Shown here: piece by piece, positions 11,980 through 22,700 of the stretch
How positions within the stretch are numbered: the stretch's first letter is position 1
Layout: every line of letters starts with the position of its first letter
Source: Yponomeuta sedellus
Lineage: Eukaryota > Arthropoda > Insecta > Lepidoptera > Yponomeutidae
Reading direction: 5' to 3'
DNA: 64,000 nucleotides
Assembly: GCA_934045075.1 (NCBI GenBank)
Contig: OW203748.1
Coordinates: 10,060,794-10,124,793 of the forward strand
The notes under the pieces: generated by a model
The model's database searches: none
The model's input: the letters and a program-made list of their open reading frames with translations, nothing else
Told to the model about the DNA's origin: nothing
Made by a program: the position numbers and the translations under genes

Positions 11980-12170
11980 AACTAGCTGACCCAGCGAACT
12001 TCGTACCGCCTAACAGTCGATTCTTTTTTTTTATTTTAGGTACTCTCCGTAAGAACCATCCGTATTACAAGGAATATTCTAAAAAAAGAATTAGCGAAAT
12101 CGGCTCATGTGCTCTCGAGATTCGCGCTTACCAACACATTCTGCGATTCATTTTTATATTATAGATTATG
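11980..12170 (+). repeat. Dispersed repeat F (CTAGCTGACCCAGCGAACTT)
   Basis: About 190 bp: CTAGCTGACCCAGCGAACTT, AAGGAATATTC, CTCGAGATT, ACCAACACATTC and ATTCATTTTTATATTATAGA. Class uncertain. Confidence 0.75.
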
Positions 12171-12320
12171 ATTTACACGTCATTTTATCAATAATTCGAA
12201 TTCAACACTACAATTCAAAATAACACAATAATTATAACGCAACATGTACAAATTGACAATCAACACACTTGTTTAATTGTGAAATTACTATTAGTAGGTA
12301 TAGCGCTCACTCACAGGTTC

Positions 12321-13575
12321 TTATATACGTAGGTATCTTAAATAATACATACATACATACATACATACATACATACATACATACATACATACATACATAC
12401 ATACATACATACATACATACATACATACATACATACATACATACATACATACATACATACATACATACATACATACATACATACATACATACATACATAC
12501 ATACATACATACATACATACATACATACATACATACATACATACATACATACATACATACATACATAAATACATACATACATACATACATAACCTCACGC
12601 CTGTATCCCAGAGGGGTAGGCAGAGACCAGGGACTGCCACTTGCCACGATCCTGACCTGATCCTGACTGATCACCTTCGCTTCATCAACGTTCATAAGTC
12701 GTTGCATGCACGCACGCCGGTTCCGGGTACTTTTTATCTTTCCCTTTGCTAATACATCCCCTATTTGGTCGATGTAAGTCCGTCTGGGACGTCCCCTACC
12801 AGCCCTTCCACTCACATTCGCAATAGGTATATTTGTTTCGTCAATCTTTCTTCCTTCATCCTCCCCACATGTCCAAACCAACGCCACATTCTTTTCTCAA
12901 TTCTAGTCACTACATATCCTCTTTCAGTCCACAACGTTCTTTAATCAGACTATTGCGTATCCTGTCTTTCAAAGTAACACTACACATACTTCTCAAGGAC
13001 CTCATTTCAACTGCATTAATTCTACTTTCTTGTTTCTTTTGCCACACCCAAGTCTCGCTACCATACATACGAGTAAGTGTTGGGACCAGCACGCCACTAA
13101 GAATAGCCAATCTAGCTCTTTTGGAGATGTTTCGGCTGCACACAATGGAGTGCAAGACACCGTTTATACAATTTCCCGCTTTTACTCTTCTTTCTATATC
13201 ACCTTCACACTTTCCATCCCTCGTAAACAGGTTCCCGAAATAGACAAATTCTTTTACTTGTTCCACTCTTTCGCCTCTAATCGTTATCTTGCACTCAGTC
13301 ATTTCATCATCTTTTTCAAAGACCAGTACTTTCGTCTTACTCACATTCATGTTCATAACTTTTCTTTTAAAAGCCTCATCCATTACCGTGACTTGTGTCT
13401 GCAATTCTTCGACCGACGATGCGCACAACACTTGATCATCGGCGTACAACAAGCATTTCACAAGTAGCTCACCCATCCTTATCCCACATTCATTCTCTTT
13501 CAGATCAGTCAGGCAACTATCCATGAATAAATAATCAGAACAGCTAATTAAGCCAGCCATCAAAATTACAAATTG
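12321..13575 (-). mobile_element. RTE-type non-LTR retrotransposon, 3' half with (ATGT)n tail
   Basis: From 13563 downward the frame encodes LLVKCLLYADDQVLCASS (catalytic YADD), YFGNLFTRDGKCEGDI, YGSETWVWQKK and RNSLIKERCGLKEDM, then shifts frame near 12890-12910 to GRAGRGRPRRTYIDQIGDVL and VNVDEA-type tail ending LGYRREV. The coding end runs directly into the (ATGT)n array. Truncated at the 5' side near 13575. Confidence 0.85.
12345..12590 (-). repeat. (ATGT)n / (ACAT)n microsatellite, retrotransposon tail
   Basis: About 60 copies of the tetranucleotide with one interruption near 12567. It adjoins the 3' end of the RTE copy and reads as that element's tail. The true length may differ from the assembly. 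Confidence 0.95.
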
Positions 13576-13624
13576 TTTGCTTGACTAGCCACTTTTTTAA
13601 TTTAATTTTAAAGCACTGAAATTA

Positions 13625-13700
13625 AAGCTGACCGTGCCTGTTGTTGCTTGACTTGTGTGATTGATTCCAATCACTCGGTTGGCCACGAGCGCTTCGTTAG
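13625..13700 (-). mobile_element. Repeat B head fragment
   Basis: GCCTGTTGTTGCTTGACTTG through GGCCACGAGCGCTTC. Confidence 0.7.
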
Positions 13701-14350
13701 TTATTCTATAGAGTCGTATTAGTCCGGAGGTCGTGAGTCGGTCGTGAGGCAAAGGTTAATACATCCTTCATGGGGCATTATATACGCTTCTATAATAAAA
13801 TCTCTGAAGATATATTAAGCTTGCCTGAAACGCGGTTCAAAAAATGTGTTAAGCACACTTTGTGCCAAAAGGGTTACTATAACATAAAGGATTATTTAGA
13901 TGACAATGATGTCTGGAATTAAAGCCAGTACATTGCACGGGTTCTATGTTTTGTAATATATGTATATGTAGTCTCGGTTAATTAAGGACTGAAAAGACTA
14001 AGTTTGGAATTTTTTGTCCATTTTCTCACCAAAATGATCTACTTAGATTTTGAAATGGACAGCTTGTTTGAATTGTGACGTTCATTAAGCCGCAGTTTCT
14101 GCGCCACTTTGACTAAAACTTTAGTTTTTAGACTCTAATTATTTGTATCTGCCGCTTCATTTTTTATCAGCATCGCAGCTTCTTATCACGAGCAAGATTT
14201 TTCTTGCTAACTGAAACTAAAATTGCTTTTGGTTACGCATTTAATTTAGTGACGTAATTGGTTGCGTGAACCAGATAAAGTTAAATGGCGACCTTTCGTT
14301 ATCAGAATGTAATGTGTAGGTAATTAAAAATCAAGGTTACACGCTCTGAC
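13700..14350. other. Non-coding; segment repeated elsewhere
   Basis: 13975-14110 (AAGACTAAGTTTGGA, TCATTAAGCCGCAGTTTCTG) is found reversed at 22500-22660 and 23570-23680, so it is a further unnamed dispersed repeat. Confidence 0.55.
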
Positions 14351-14356
14351 ACTGTA

Positions 14357-14690
14357 GTATTATACTATTTTTATTTTTAATGCACTAACCCGTGCTAAGG
14401 AACAAATTTAAAAACCTATTTAGAGGCTAAAAATTTCACCCATGCCGGGATTCGAACCCGCAACCTCTGGCCATCCGTGCCAGCGCTCTACCAATTGAGC
14501 CAAAGGGCGACTCACGGCATCAGTGAAATTTCGAACCTCTTTACACTATTCTCTGTATTACGTACAGGCAGCGACATCTGACTTAAGCAAATTGCATTAC
14601 TTACAGCCCCGACTACCTACTTTGCAGTTAGGTTTAACATCGGAACGATATCACTGTACCCACATGATTATACTATTTTTATTTTTAATT
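14357..14690 (-). mobile_element. tRNA-derived SINE A, long copy
   Basis: About 330 bp, including the leader part upstream of the tRNA-like head (AATCATGTGGGTACAGTGAT on its sense strand). Confidence 0.85.
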
Positions 14691-14794
14691 ATGTTCATTT
14701 TTTTTAATTTGTTCCTTAGCACTAACCCGTGCTAAGGAACAAATTTAATAAATTTATGATAAAAAAATTTATAATAAATTTAAGAATAGTGAAA

Positions 14795-14932
14795 AGAGGT
14801 TCGAAATTTCACTGATGCCGTGAGTCGCCCATTGGCTCAATTGGTAGAGCGCTGGCACGGATGGCCAGAGGTTGCGGGTTCGAATCCCGGCATGGGTGAA
14901 ATTTTTAGCCTCTAAATAGGTTTTTAAACTCT
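14795..14932 (+). mobile_element. tRNA-derived SINE A, inverted partner
   Basis: Head and tail in opposite orientation to 14357-14690, with AT-rich sequence between; the pair could form a stem of over 100 bp. Confidence 0.82.
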
Positions 14933-15065
14933 GTAGTATTGCTTGTTCAATGTAATACCTCGTTGGTGTAACACTGGATGAACTTAGGTACACTCTCCAG
15001 TCTCTCAGAAATGAGGCCGAGTCTATTAGTAAAAAAAATGTGCGCTGTCTATCTTTTCATTATTT

Positions 15066-15230
15066 AAAGCCCGGTTTTCACGGTCTTAGTACGCTCGGAC
15101 CGAGTGCGCCATCCGAGTAAACTAATGCTTCTGATTGGATGGTTTATCGTGACAACACCAAAATAGCCAATCAGAAGCTTTAGTTTACTCGGATGGAGCG
15201 CTCGGTCCGAGTCCACTAAGACCGTGAGAA
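15066..15230. mobile_element. MITE E copy, uninterrupted
   Basis: About 165 bp with inverted ends (CGGTCTTAGTACGCTCGGAC and complement) and a second inner inverted pair around TTTACTCGGATG. Reference copy for 24506-26120. Confidence 0.75.
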
Positions 15231-15279
15231 TTAACAGAATTTTAGAAGAATTTTACTATTATTTTATTACCGACGGCCT

Positions 15280-15380
15280 CGGTGGCGCAGCGGTTTGGCA
15301 CGCTGACTGTACAACCGAAGGTCTCGGGTTCGATCCATGGCGGGGTCAAACTAGGAAACGAACTTAATTTAGAGATACTT
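15280..15380 (+). mobile_element. tRNA-derived SINE M, head
   Basis: GGTGGCGCAGCGGTTTGGCA and GGGTTCGATCCATGGCGGGG give A and B boxes, but the acceptor ends do not pair as a tRNA and no clear anticodon loop is formed. Only copy seen here. Confidence 0.55.
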
Positions 15381-15439
15381 AATTTATTTTTATATAGATA
15401 TTATTTTTAGGAGTCTTAGTAAAAATTTAATTATTAAAC

Positions 15440-16100
15440 AATAAATAATTTCATTTCTTAAAAAGTCAAAGCAATTTAGATGTATAATTTAACTTGGATG
15501 TTATCTATGTATTTATTGTATTAAATCTATCCTCGAGTTAGCACCTGTAACACAATACATTTAGTTGTACTTAGTATAGGGCTAGCGAGATCTGTGTAAT
15601 ATGTCCATGATTTTTTCAATATGTCAATTCCAAAAATAATTACATTACAGTTAAAGCTATTGCGTAATTAATTGCATTAAACATTATATTACATTTAAGA
15701 ATAACAAAGAATTAGAACGTTAAAATTATATACAATTATGTACAATTTACTTTACATTGATTTTGAAATTAAAATTAATACAAAAACCAAATTACAAACT
15801 ACAATCCATTCTGATGTCCAGAAATTATTTCCATTAAAACGATAATTATCCCAGAAAATTCAATTTTGTCACAAAAGTATCAAAAAAATGTAACAATTAA
15901 TTTGAAATTAAAATTAATACAAAAACCAAATTTAAACTACAATCCATTCGTATGTCAATAAATTAATTCATGAGGAGCCATGATCTCATTACTTTTTTTC
16001 ACATAATACTTAATATTTATTTGTATTCACAACGATTATTCCAAATCTTTAAACTATATTTTATATACTATTCTAAAAACCAGAATTTTAGTCATGGTAA
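15440..16100. other. AT-rich non-coding with a direct repeat
   Basis: GAAATTAAAATTAATACAAA AACCAA-type sequence occurs at 15764 and 15903, 139 bp apart, with similar flanks. Confidence 0.5.
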
Positions 16101-16144
16101 CGTTAATTCAAATCGCGATTATTTATTAGATAAAACGTTATTAT

Positions 16145-16278
16145 TGGCGGCTTGATAACTTCTGACAGTAAGGCCTGCCACTGTCTTACAATCCTCCACC
16201 AACCCGGACTTGGCCCCCGTAGTATGGCCTAACCTTCCTGCAATGCATGAAGAGATCCATGCCCCAGCAGTGGGGCAT
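16145..16278 (+). mobile_element. Repeat B fragment
   Basis: GATAACTTCTGACAGTAAGG to CCCCAGCAGTGGGGCATAC, inside a foldback repeat. Confidence 0.75.
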
Positions 16279-16425
16279 ACAAGAGAAAGGCCTAGATCGC
16301 AGAAGTTTGCGGCCCGAGCTGCAAGCGAGGGCCGTAAATATGCGATCGAGAGCTTTCTTTATTACCTCCCGTGCTCTGTACAACTTTTTATGTCTACACT
16401 TGGCCAGAAAGCCACTTTATTGCCA
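16278..16425 (-). repeat. Repeat O, copy 2
   Basis: Inverted match of 10866-11030; contains GCGGCCCGAGCTGCAAGCGA. Confidence 0.65.
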
Positions 16426-16706
16426 GGTGTGGCATAAATGTAATTACCTTATACCTAATGATTTACCTAATAAATAATCACGATTAGGCCCATTAATATA
16501 CAGGGCTTCCCACAGCTCATGGAGAGAAAGTACCTCAAATATTTTAGATGGAACATTCTACTGAAAAAGATTATTTTTAATAAAACAAAAAAAAAACAAT
16601 GTAAATAGCATTCCATTCCAACAGAAGAGACCCGTGCCCCAGCGCTGAGGACATCCAGGTTTGATAACGAAATGCCCATAAAAACGTTCTGCTTCTCTGC
16701 TTTCAG

Positions 16707-16790
16707 GTAAACATCCCGAAAGTAAAGTTCAACGATGGCAACGAGATGCCAGCCCTCGGGTACGGCACCTGGTTGGGGATCGACGACAAG
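16707..16790 (+). CDS. AKR-A exon with N-terminal NDG/GYGTW motif
   Basis: 28 codons, acceptor TTTCAG, donor AAG|GTGAGA, phase 0 on both sides. It carries NDGNEMPALGYGTWLG, the first beta-hairpin and strand of the AKR barrel. A 74-bp minisatellite begins at the first intron base. Confidence 0.9.
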
Positions 16791-19700
16791 GTGAGACTAT
16801 TACGCTTATTTTATTTCTGAACCAGCTTATTTTCTTAATCACCACCATCATCACATAACGTAAGGTGAGACTATCATGCTTATTTTATTTCTTAACCAGC
16901 TTATTTTCTCAATCACCACCATCATCACATCACGTAAGGTGAGACTATCATGCTTATTTTATTTCTTAACCAGCTTATTTTCTTAATCACCACCATCATC
17001 ACATAACGTAAGGTGAGACTATCATGCTTATTTTATTTCTTAACCAGCTTATTTTCTCAATCACCACCATCATCACATCACGTAAGGTGAGACTATTACG
17101 CTTATTTTATTTCTTAACCAGCTTATTTTCTCAATCACCATCATCATCACATCACGTAAGGTGAGACTATCATGCTCATTTTATTTCTTAACCAGCTTAT
17201 TTTCTTAATCACCACCATCATCACATAACGTAAGGTGAGACTATCATGCTTATTTTATTTCTTAACCAGCTTATTTTCTCAATCACCACCATCATCACAT
17301 CACGTAAGGTGAGACTATCATGCTTATTTTATTTCTTAACCAGCTTATTTTCTCAATCACCACCATCATCACATCACGTAAGGTGAGACTATTACGCTTA
17401 TTTTATTTCTTAACCAGCTTATTTTCTCAATCACCATCATCATCACATCACGTAAGGTGAGACTATCATGCTCATTTTATTTCTTAACCAGCTTATTTTC
17501 TTAATCACCACCATCATCACATAACGTAAGGTGAGACTATCATGCTTATTTTATTTCTTAACCAGCTTATTTTCTCAATCACCACCATCATCACATCACG
17601 TAAGGTGAGACTATTACGCTTATTTTATTTCTTAACCAGCTTATTTTCTCAATCACCACCATCATCACATCACGTAAGGTGAGACTATTACGCTTATTTT
17701 ATTTCTTAACCAGCTTATTTTCTTAATCACCATCATCATCACATCACGTAAGGTGAGACTATCACGCTTATTTTATTTCTTAACCAGCTTATTTTCTTAA
17801 CATTGTAAATTATTTTATGGTTCGAAATCATATGACATTTTATATCTTTATTTGACTAAAGGTTGCCACATAATAAATAGTGGCAGGACCTAGACCAAAA
17901 AAAAATATCTGAATCATCATCATCATTCAACCCCAAGAGGCTCACTGCTGGACAATGATTTCTTATTTATTTAATGCCACGGAAATCTACAGCGAAATCA
18001 GTAACAAAAGAACTTAACATTTACGATAGATAGATAGATAGAGAACACTTTATTGTACATAAAAATGGAAATTACACAGATATTTCTTAACCTAAGAGTA
18101 CAGACGGCGGCCTTATCACTAAAAGTGATCTCTTCCAGACAACCTTCGGATGAACTGGACTAATACATTAGAGAAGGAAGTAGATGTACAATAAGAAAAA
18201 AATACATAGAAAACATTAGTTTCAGAGGTTCCAAATACATGCCTCAATAACAGTGTGAATAAATAAAATTATCAACAGATACATACAAATAATTTACATA
18301 AATAAAAAAATAATATTATACATAAATACATAAATAATTAACAAAATATACACATTTAAAGGACATAAGTAGAACACAACAACAGCAGGACAATATTACA
18401 AAATTAAATAATAACAGTATTACCGTGTAGTAGTGAGATAGTACTCCTTTACCATAGCCTAGTTAAAATTTTAGCGATAGTTAAAATGGTCAATTAAATT
18501 AAATTTTTTAAATTATTAACGTTTCCTAATAAGCTTATTTTATTTCTTTACGCGCTTTTAATATTTCTAAACACGCTTTTTATATTTCTTAACACGCTTT
18601 TTCATATCTTAAAATGATTTATATTGAATGAGCTCTTTCGTAGGTACAACGCGCTTTGGTTAAAGAAAATTTAAATTTTGTTTGAATGTAATGAAAAGTA
18701 TTTAGCTACTTAAAACTTATTAAAAAAATCATATTGAAAATATAACTAAAAATATTGTATAGATTAATCATCAAACTAATAAGTACAAAATTAAGCTATT
18801 GAAATTTACTCCAGTCGACGTAAAAGAAAAAAGAATACCCGTTACATTTATCATAACGACAGGACATATTACAAAAAAAAATAGAAACATTATATATTTT
18901 TATCATAAATTACAAAACAGAAGCAGTGTGCTTAAAATTTTCATAAAAGGCAGGTACCTACATCCAACAGCTGTATTACCTACTATTTATTTATTTCTAG
19001 TTGTGCCCCGCGGTGCTACCCGCGGTTTGTTGATTTTCCCATGGGTATTAGATGTTTTACCGCAGTAAAACGTAGCCTATAATGTTAATCTACGGTAATT
19101 TATACTAGCTTTATAATTATACTAGCTGACCCAGCGAACTTCGTACCGCCTAACAGTCGGTGCCTTAAATTATTAATTTTTCTGTCCCTAAGAACCATCC
19201 TCGTACTTCAAGGAATATTCTAAAAATAGAATCAGCAAAATCGGTTCAGCTGCTCTCGAGATTTGCGCTTACCAACACATTCGGGGATTCATTTTTATAT
19301 TATAGAAGATGTAAGATAAAACATTGTTACTAAGGGCTTCCGGATAAACTGCATTAGCAGTTTGGCTAATTATGAAAGTGTGGTGTTATAATGTCATCTT
19401 TTGAATAAATAAGTCCCCACCGTGGGGCACGGGTCTCTTCCCTGAGGAAGGTACGGGCCACGGGGGACAAGACCGGGTTGGTGGAGGCTTGCAATACTGT
19501 GGCTGGTCGTACTGTCAGAAGTTTTCAAGCCGCCCTAAGGCGTCTGACTTGGCTGAATAAGTAAATAATAATAACACTCCTTAATAATAATAATAATACT
19601 TAATAATAATAGAAGCGCTCGTGGCCTAGGCGAACCGAGTGATTGGAATCAATTACTTGAGTTTAAGCAACAACAGGCGCGGTCAGGTGCAGGATGTGTG

Positions 19701-22700
19701 ACCGTCCCGTGACTACCGCTAGTGGCACTTTTACGAGCGCTTCCGTGCTTCGCAAGGCACTTTAAGCCGTTGGTGCCGGCTGTCATATAATGGCAGTCGT
19801 TAAGCCATGTCAAAGGCCTTATGTGCGGCTTGATAACTTCTGACAGTAAGGCCACTGTCTTACAATCCGCCACCAACTCGGACTTGGCCCCCGTGGTGGA
19901 GTATGGCCTAACCTTCCTGTGACGCAGGAAGAGATCCGTGCCCGAGCAGTGAGGATATACAAGGGTGGTTAGCAAATAATACTCCCATAATTCCAGAACG
20001 AGTTCGAGATGGACCAGTACCCGCGCATGCTGGAAGCCATGGGGTACGCCATCGACATCGGCTACAACCACATTGACACCGCCCACCTGTACCGCGTGGA
20101 GCCCGAGGTCGGAGCCCTGATCAACAAGAAGATAAAGGAGGGCGTCCCCCGGGACGAGTTCTTTGTCACCACCAAGGTTGGTCCATTCAATACAATTAAA
20201 AGTATGACACTCACGAAAGGACTGGTCCACCAGTTCAAAGTCGCTCAGCGAGCTTTGCTGGGAGTTTCTCTGAAAGATAGTATTCGTAACGAACGCATCC
20301 GATGGCTCTGCTAGAGGTGAATCGGTATATATCCTCGTATACCACTTATAGCATCGGAGTACCTACCCTGTCGAATTTAAAAGACTGCGGGAACTGCAGT
20401 GCGTCCTACCTTTGATGACCTGAGGAGCCGAGACATGGACACTCACATAAGGTCTGGTCCACCAGTTCGAAGTAGCTCAGCGAGCTACGGAGAGAGCTAT
20501 GCTCGGAGTTTCTCTGAAGGATAGGATTCGTAACGAATGCATCCGACAGAGAACCAAAGTTATCGACATAGCTCAGAGAATCAGCAAGCTGATGTGGCAG
20601 TGGGCTGGCCATATCTCGCGAAGAACCGACAACCGTTGGAGTAAACGTGTTCTTGAGTGGAGACCGCGACTCGGCAAACGTAGTGTAGGACGCCCTCCGA
20701 CCAGGTGGGATGACGATCTGCGAAAAACTGCAGGCAAGTACTGGATGCGGCAAGCTGAAGACAGGGCGCTATGTCGCTCATTAGGGGATGGCTATGTCCA
20801 GCAGTGGAGTACATAATATAGCCTGAAAAAGAAGAAGAAAAGAATTTTAACGTCATAAATTTTCATTCTATTTGCTGAATGACAATGTACAATGTGAACT
20901 GAAAGTGAAAACTGCTGCCTTCGGGCCGTAGTGTAGTGGACAAAAAGGTAAGAACAAGTTCACTATGACATCTTTTCTCAACTCATCTCAAACCTAATAC
21001 ATCACTGGCCACCAATACGTGTGATAAGATTCCATGATTGCCATCAATGACTAAAAATGCTAAAGCAATTATTTTACGAAAGTCGGGAAAACATAAGAGC
21101 TGCGGCCAGACACAAGACCAGCACTCGTCCACGAGCATAACGCAGGGGTCAGCCATCTCAACCAGCCAACCAACAAGCCAGTCTCAACTATTTTGGATGG
21201 AGACTGACGACCCGGCCACCACGCTATTATTCGAAAGACCTTTAGCAAACCTGCGGATTACATTCTTGACATTAAACCAGCAGTTCCGGAATGGAACTAT
21301 TGCTGTGTGGTGTCGGCCTAGAGATAGCACCAACCCAAATTCTTCCCGCGGGTGTCGTAAAAGGCGACTAAGGGACAAAAACCGGGGGTTGGGCAGCAGC
21401 GCCCCCTGCAGTACAATTCCACCAAACTGCGATCCCCAACCCGCATGCCCAGGGTGGGGATTATGGGCATTACCCCCCAATGATGACACAACCTTGCGCT
21501 CTGGCGCTCATTAGAGGAGGGCTATGTCCAGCAGTGGACTAATATAGCCTGAAGAAGAAGAAGATGCTTTCAATTCAAGTGAGCTGGTGTCCACTCTCTA
21601 CCATGTAACTATCTGTTGCAGGTCTGGAACCACTTCCATCGTGAGGCGGATGTAGAGAAGGCAGTCCGCGGCTCTTTGCGTCGCCTGGGATTGGAGTACG
21701 TTGACCTGGTACTCATGCACTGGCCCATGGCCATTTCGGTAAGTCTTTATATACAGTGCTCTAGCTTTTTGGATGGAACGTGCAGAAAGTAATTATACAG
21801 GGCGTCCCAAAGTTAAAGGGCCATGAAGGGAAAGTACCTTAAATATCGTAGATAGGGTATTTTGCTGAAAGAAGACTTTTATGTTATTTTTAAAAGTTAG
21901 TAGGTAATTCTGCATTCAAAGATTTTCTAAAAATTACTTGCCTTTTCTAATAGAACCGGCTTCAATTAAAAAAAACATTGCTACTTCTAAGGTGTCAATC
22001 GAAATAATGGCAAAAAAATAATAATTCTTCTTATGTAACATATTATTTTAAAAGACAGGAACAGCGTGAAATAAATCATTTTAATCAAATTAAAAACATA
22101 CATGAAATTAAGGTAGGTACTTTCCCTTCATGCCCCATAACTTTGGGACGCCCTGTATATAATCAAAATGAGACGCAAGTTCCCTATTATGTACCATATT
22201 ATAAGGCATTATTTTATATCTATATCTTATATCGATGACCTGTACTCGGGGCTGCAAGTGATGCAAATTACTTCAGCCAGATGTCTCTGCCTGTAAATAA
22301 TACAGAGAATATTGTAAAGGGGTTCGAAACTTTGCCGGCACTGGCCCATTAGCTCAGTTCGGAGAGCGCTGGGAGGGTTAGCCAGAGGTCCCGAGAGTCC
22401 CGGCATGGGCGGAATTATTAGCCTCTAAATAGTTTTTTACAAAATTATAAAGTTAAAGAAAGTGTACATGGCGAGATAATTCATTAGAAATCTCTTCCGC
22501 TTAATGAAATGAAAGGTTCTATTCAAAGTAGCACAGAAACTGCGGCTTAGTGAACGTTACAATTCAAACTGGTGTCCATTTCAAAATCTAGATAATTTTG
22601 GAGAAAAAACTCCAAACTTAGTCTTTTCAAAGTCCTTAATTAGCATAGTTTACATAATTATTATAAAACATAGAACTCATATATTGTACTGGCTTTAATT

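Larger units (their letters stand above)
16105..16490. mobile_element. Foldback repeat split by SINE-like repeat B and repeat O
   Basis: Left arm TCAAATCGCGATTATTTATT at 16109 and right arm CCTAATAAATAATCACGATT near 16465 are complementary; the sequence between is repeat B then repeat O. Confidence 0.65.

Noticed and set aside
12269..12887. Long frames of repeated YIHT or MYVC residues
   Set aside because: They are translations of the tetranucleotide tail; only the part above 12590 on the minus strand is real retroelement coding sequence.
14835..14910. tRNA genes at the SINE A heads (also 45000, 45303, 40257)
   Set aside because: Pol III boxes and a cloverleaf-like fold are present, but the anticodon loop lacks U33 and the sequence continues into a shared SINE body.
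15283..15345. A genuine tRNA at 15283
   Set aside because: The acceptor ends do not pair and there is no clean anticodon stem; treated as a SINE head.
16791..17800. CRISPR array
   Set aside because: The repeats are contiguous 74-bp units with no unique spacers, in a eukaryotic intron.
18799..19068. 89-codon frame
   Set aside because: Low complexity and partly the GTGCCCCGCGG repeat; no family resemblance.
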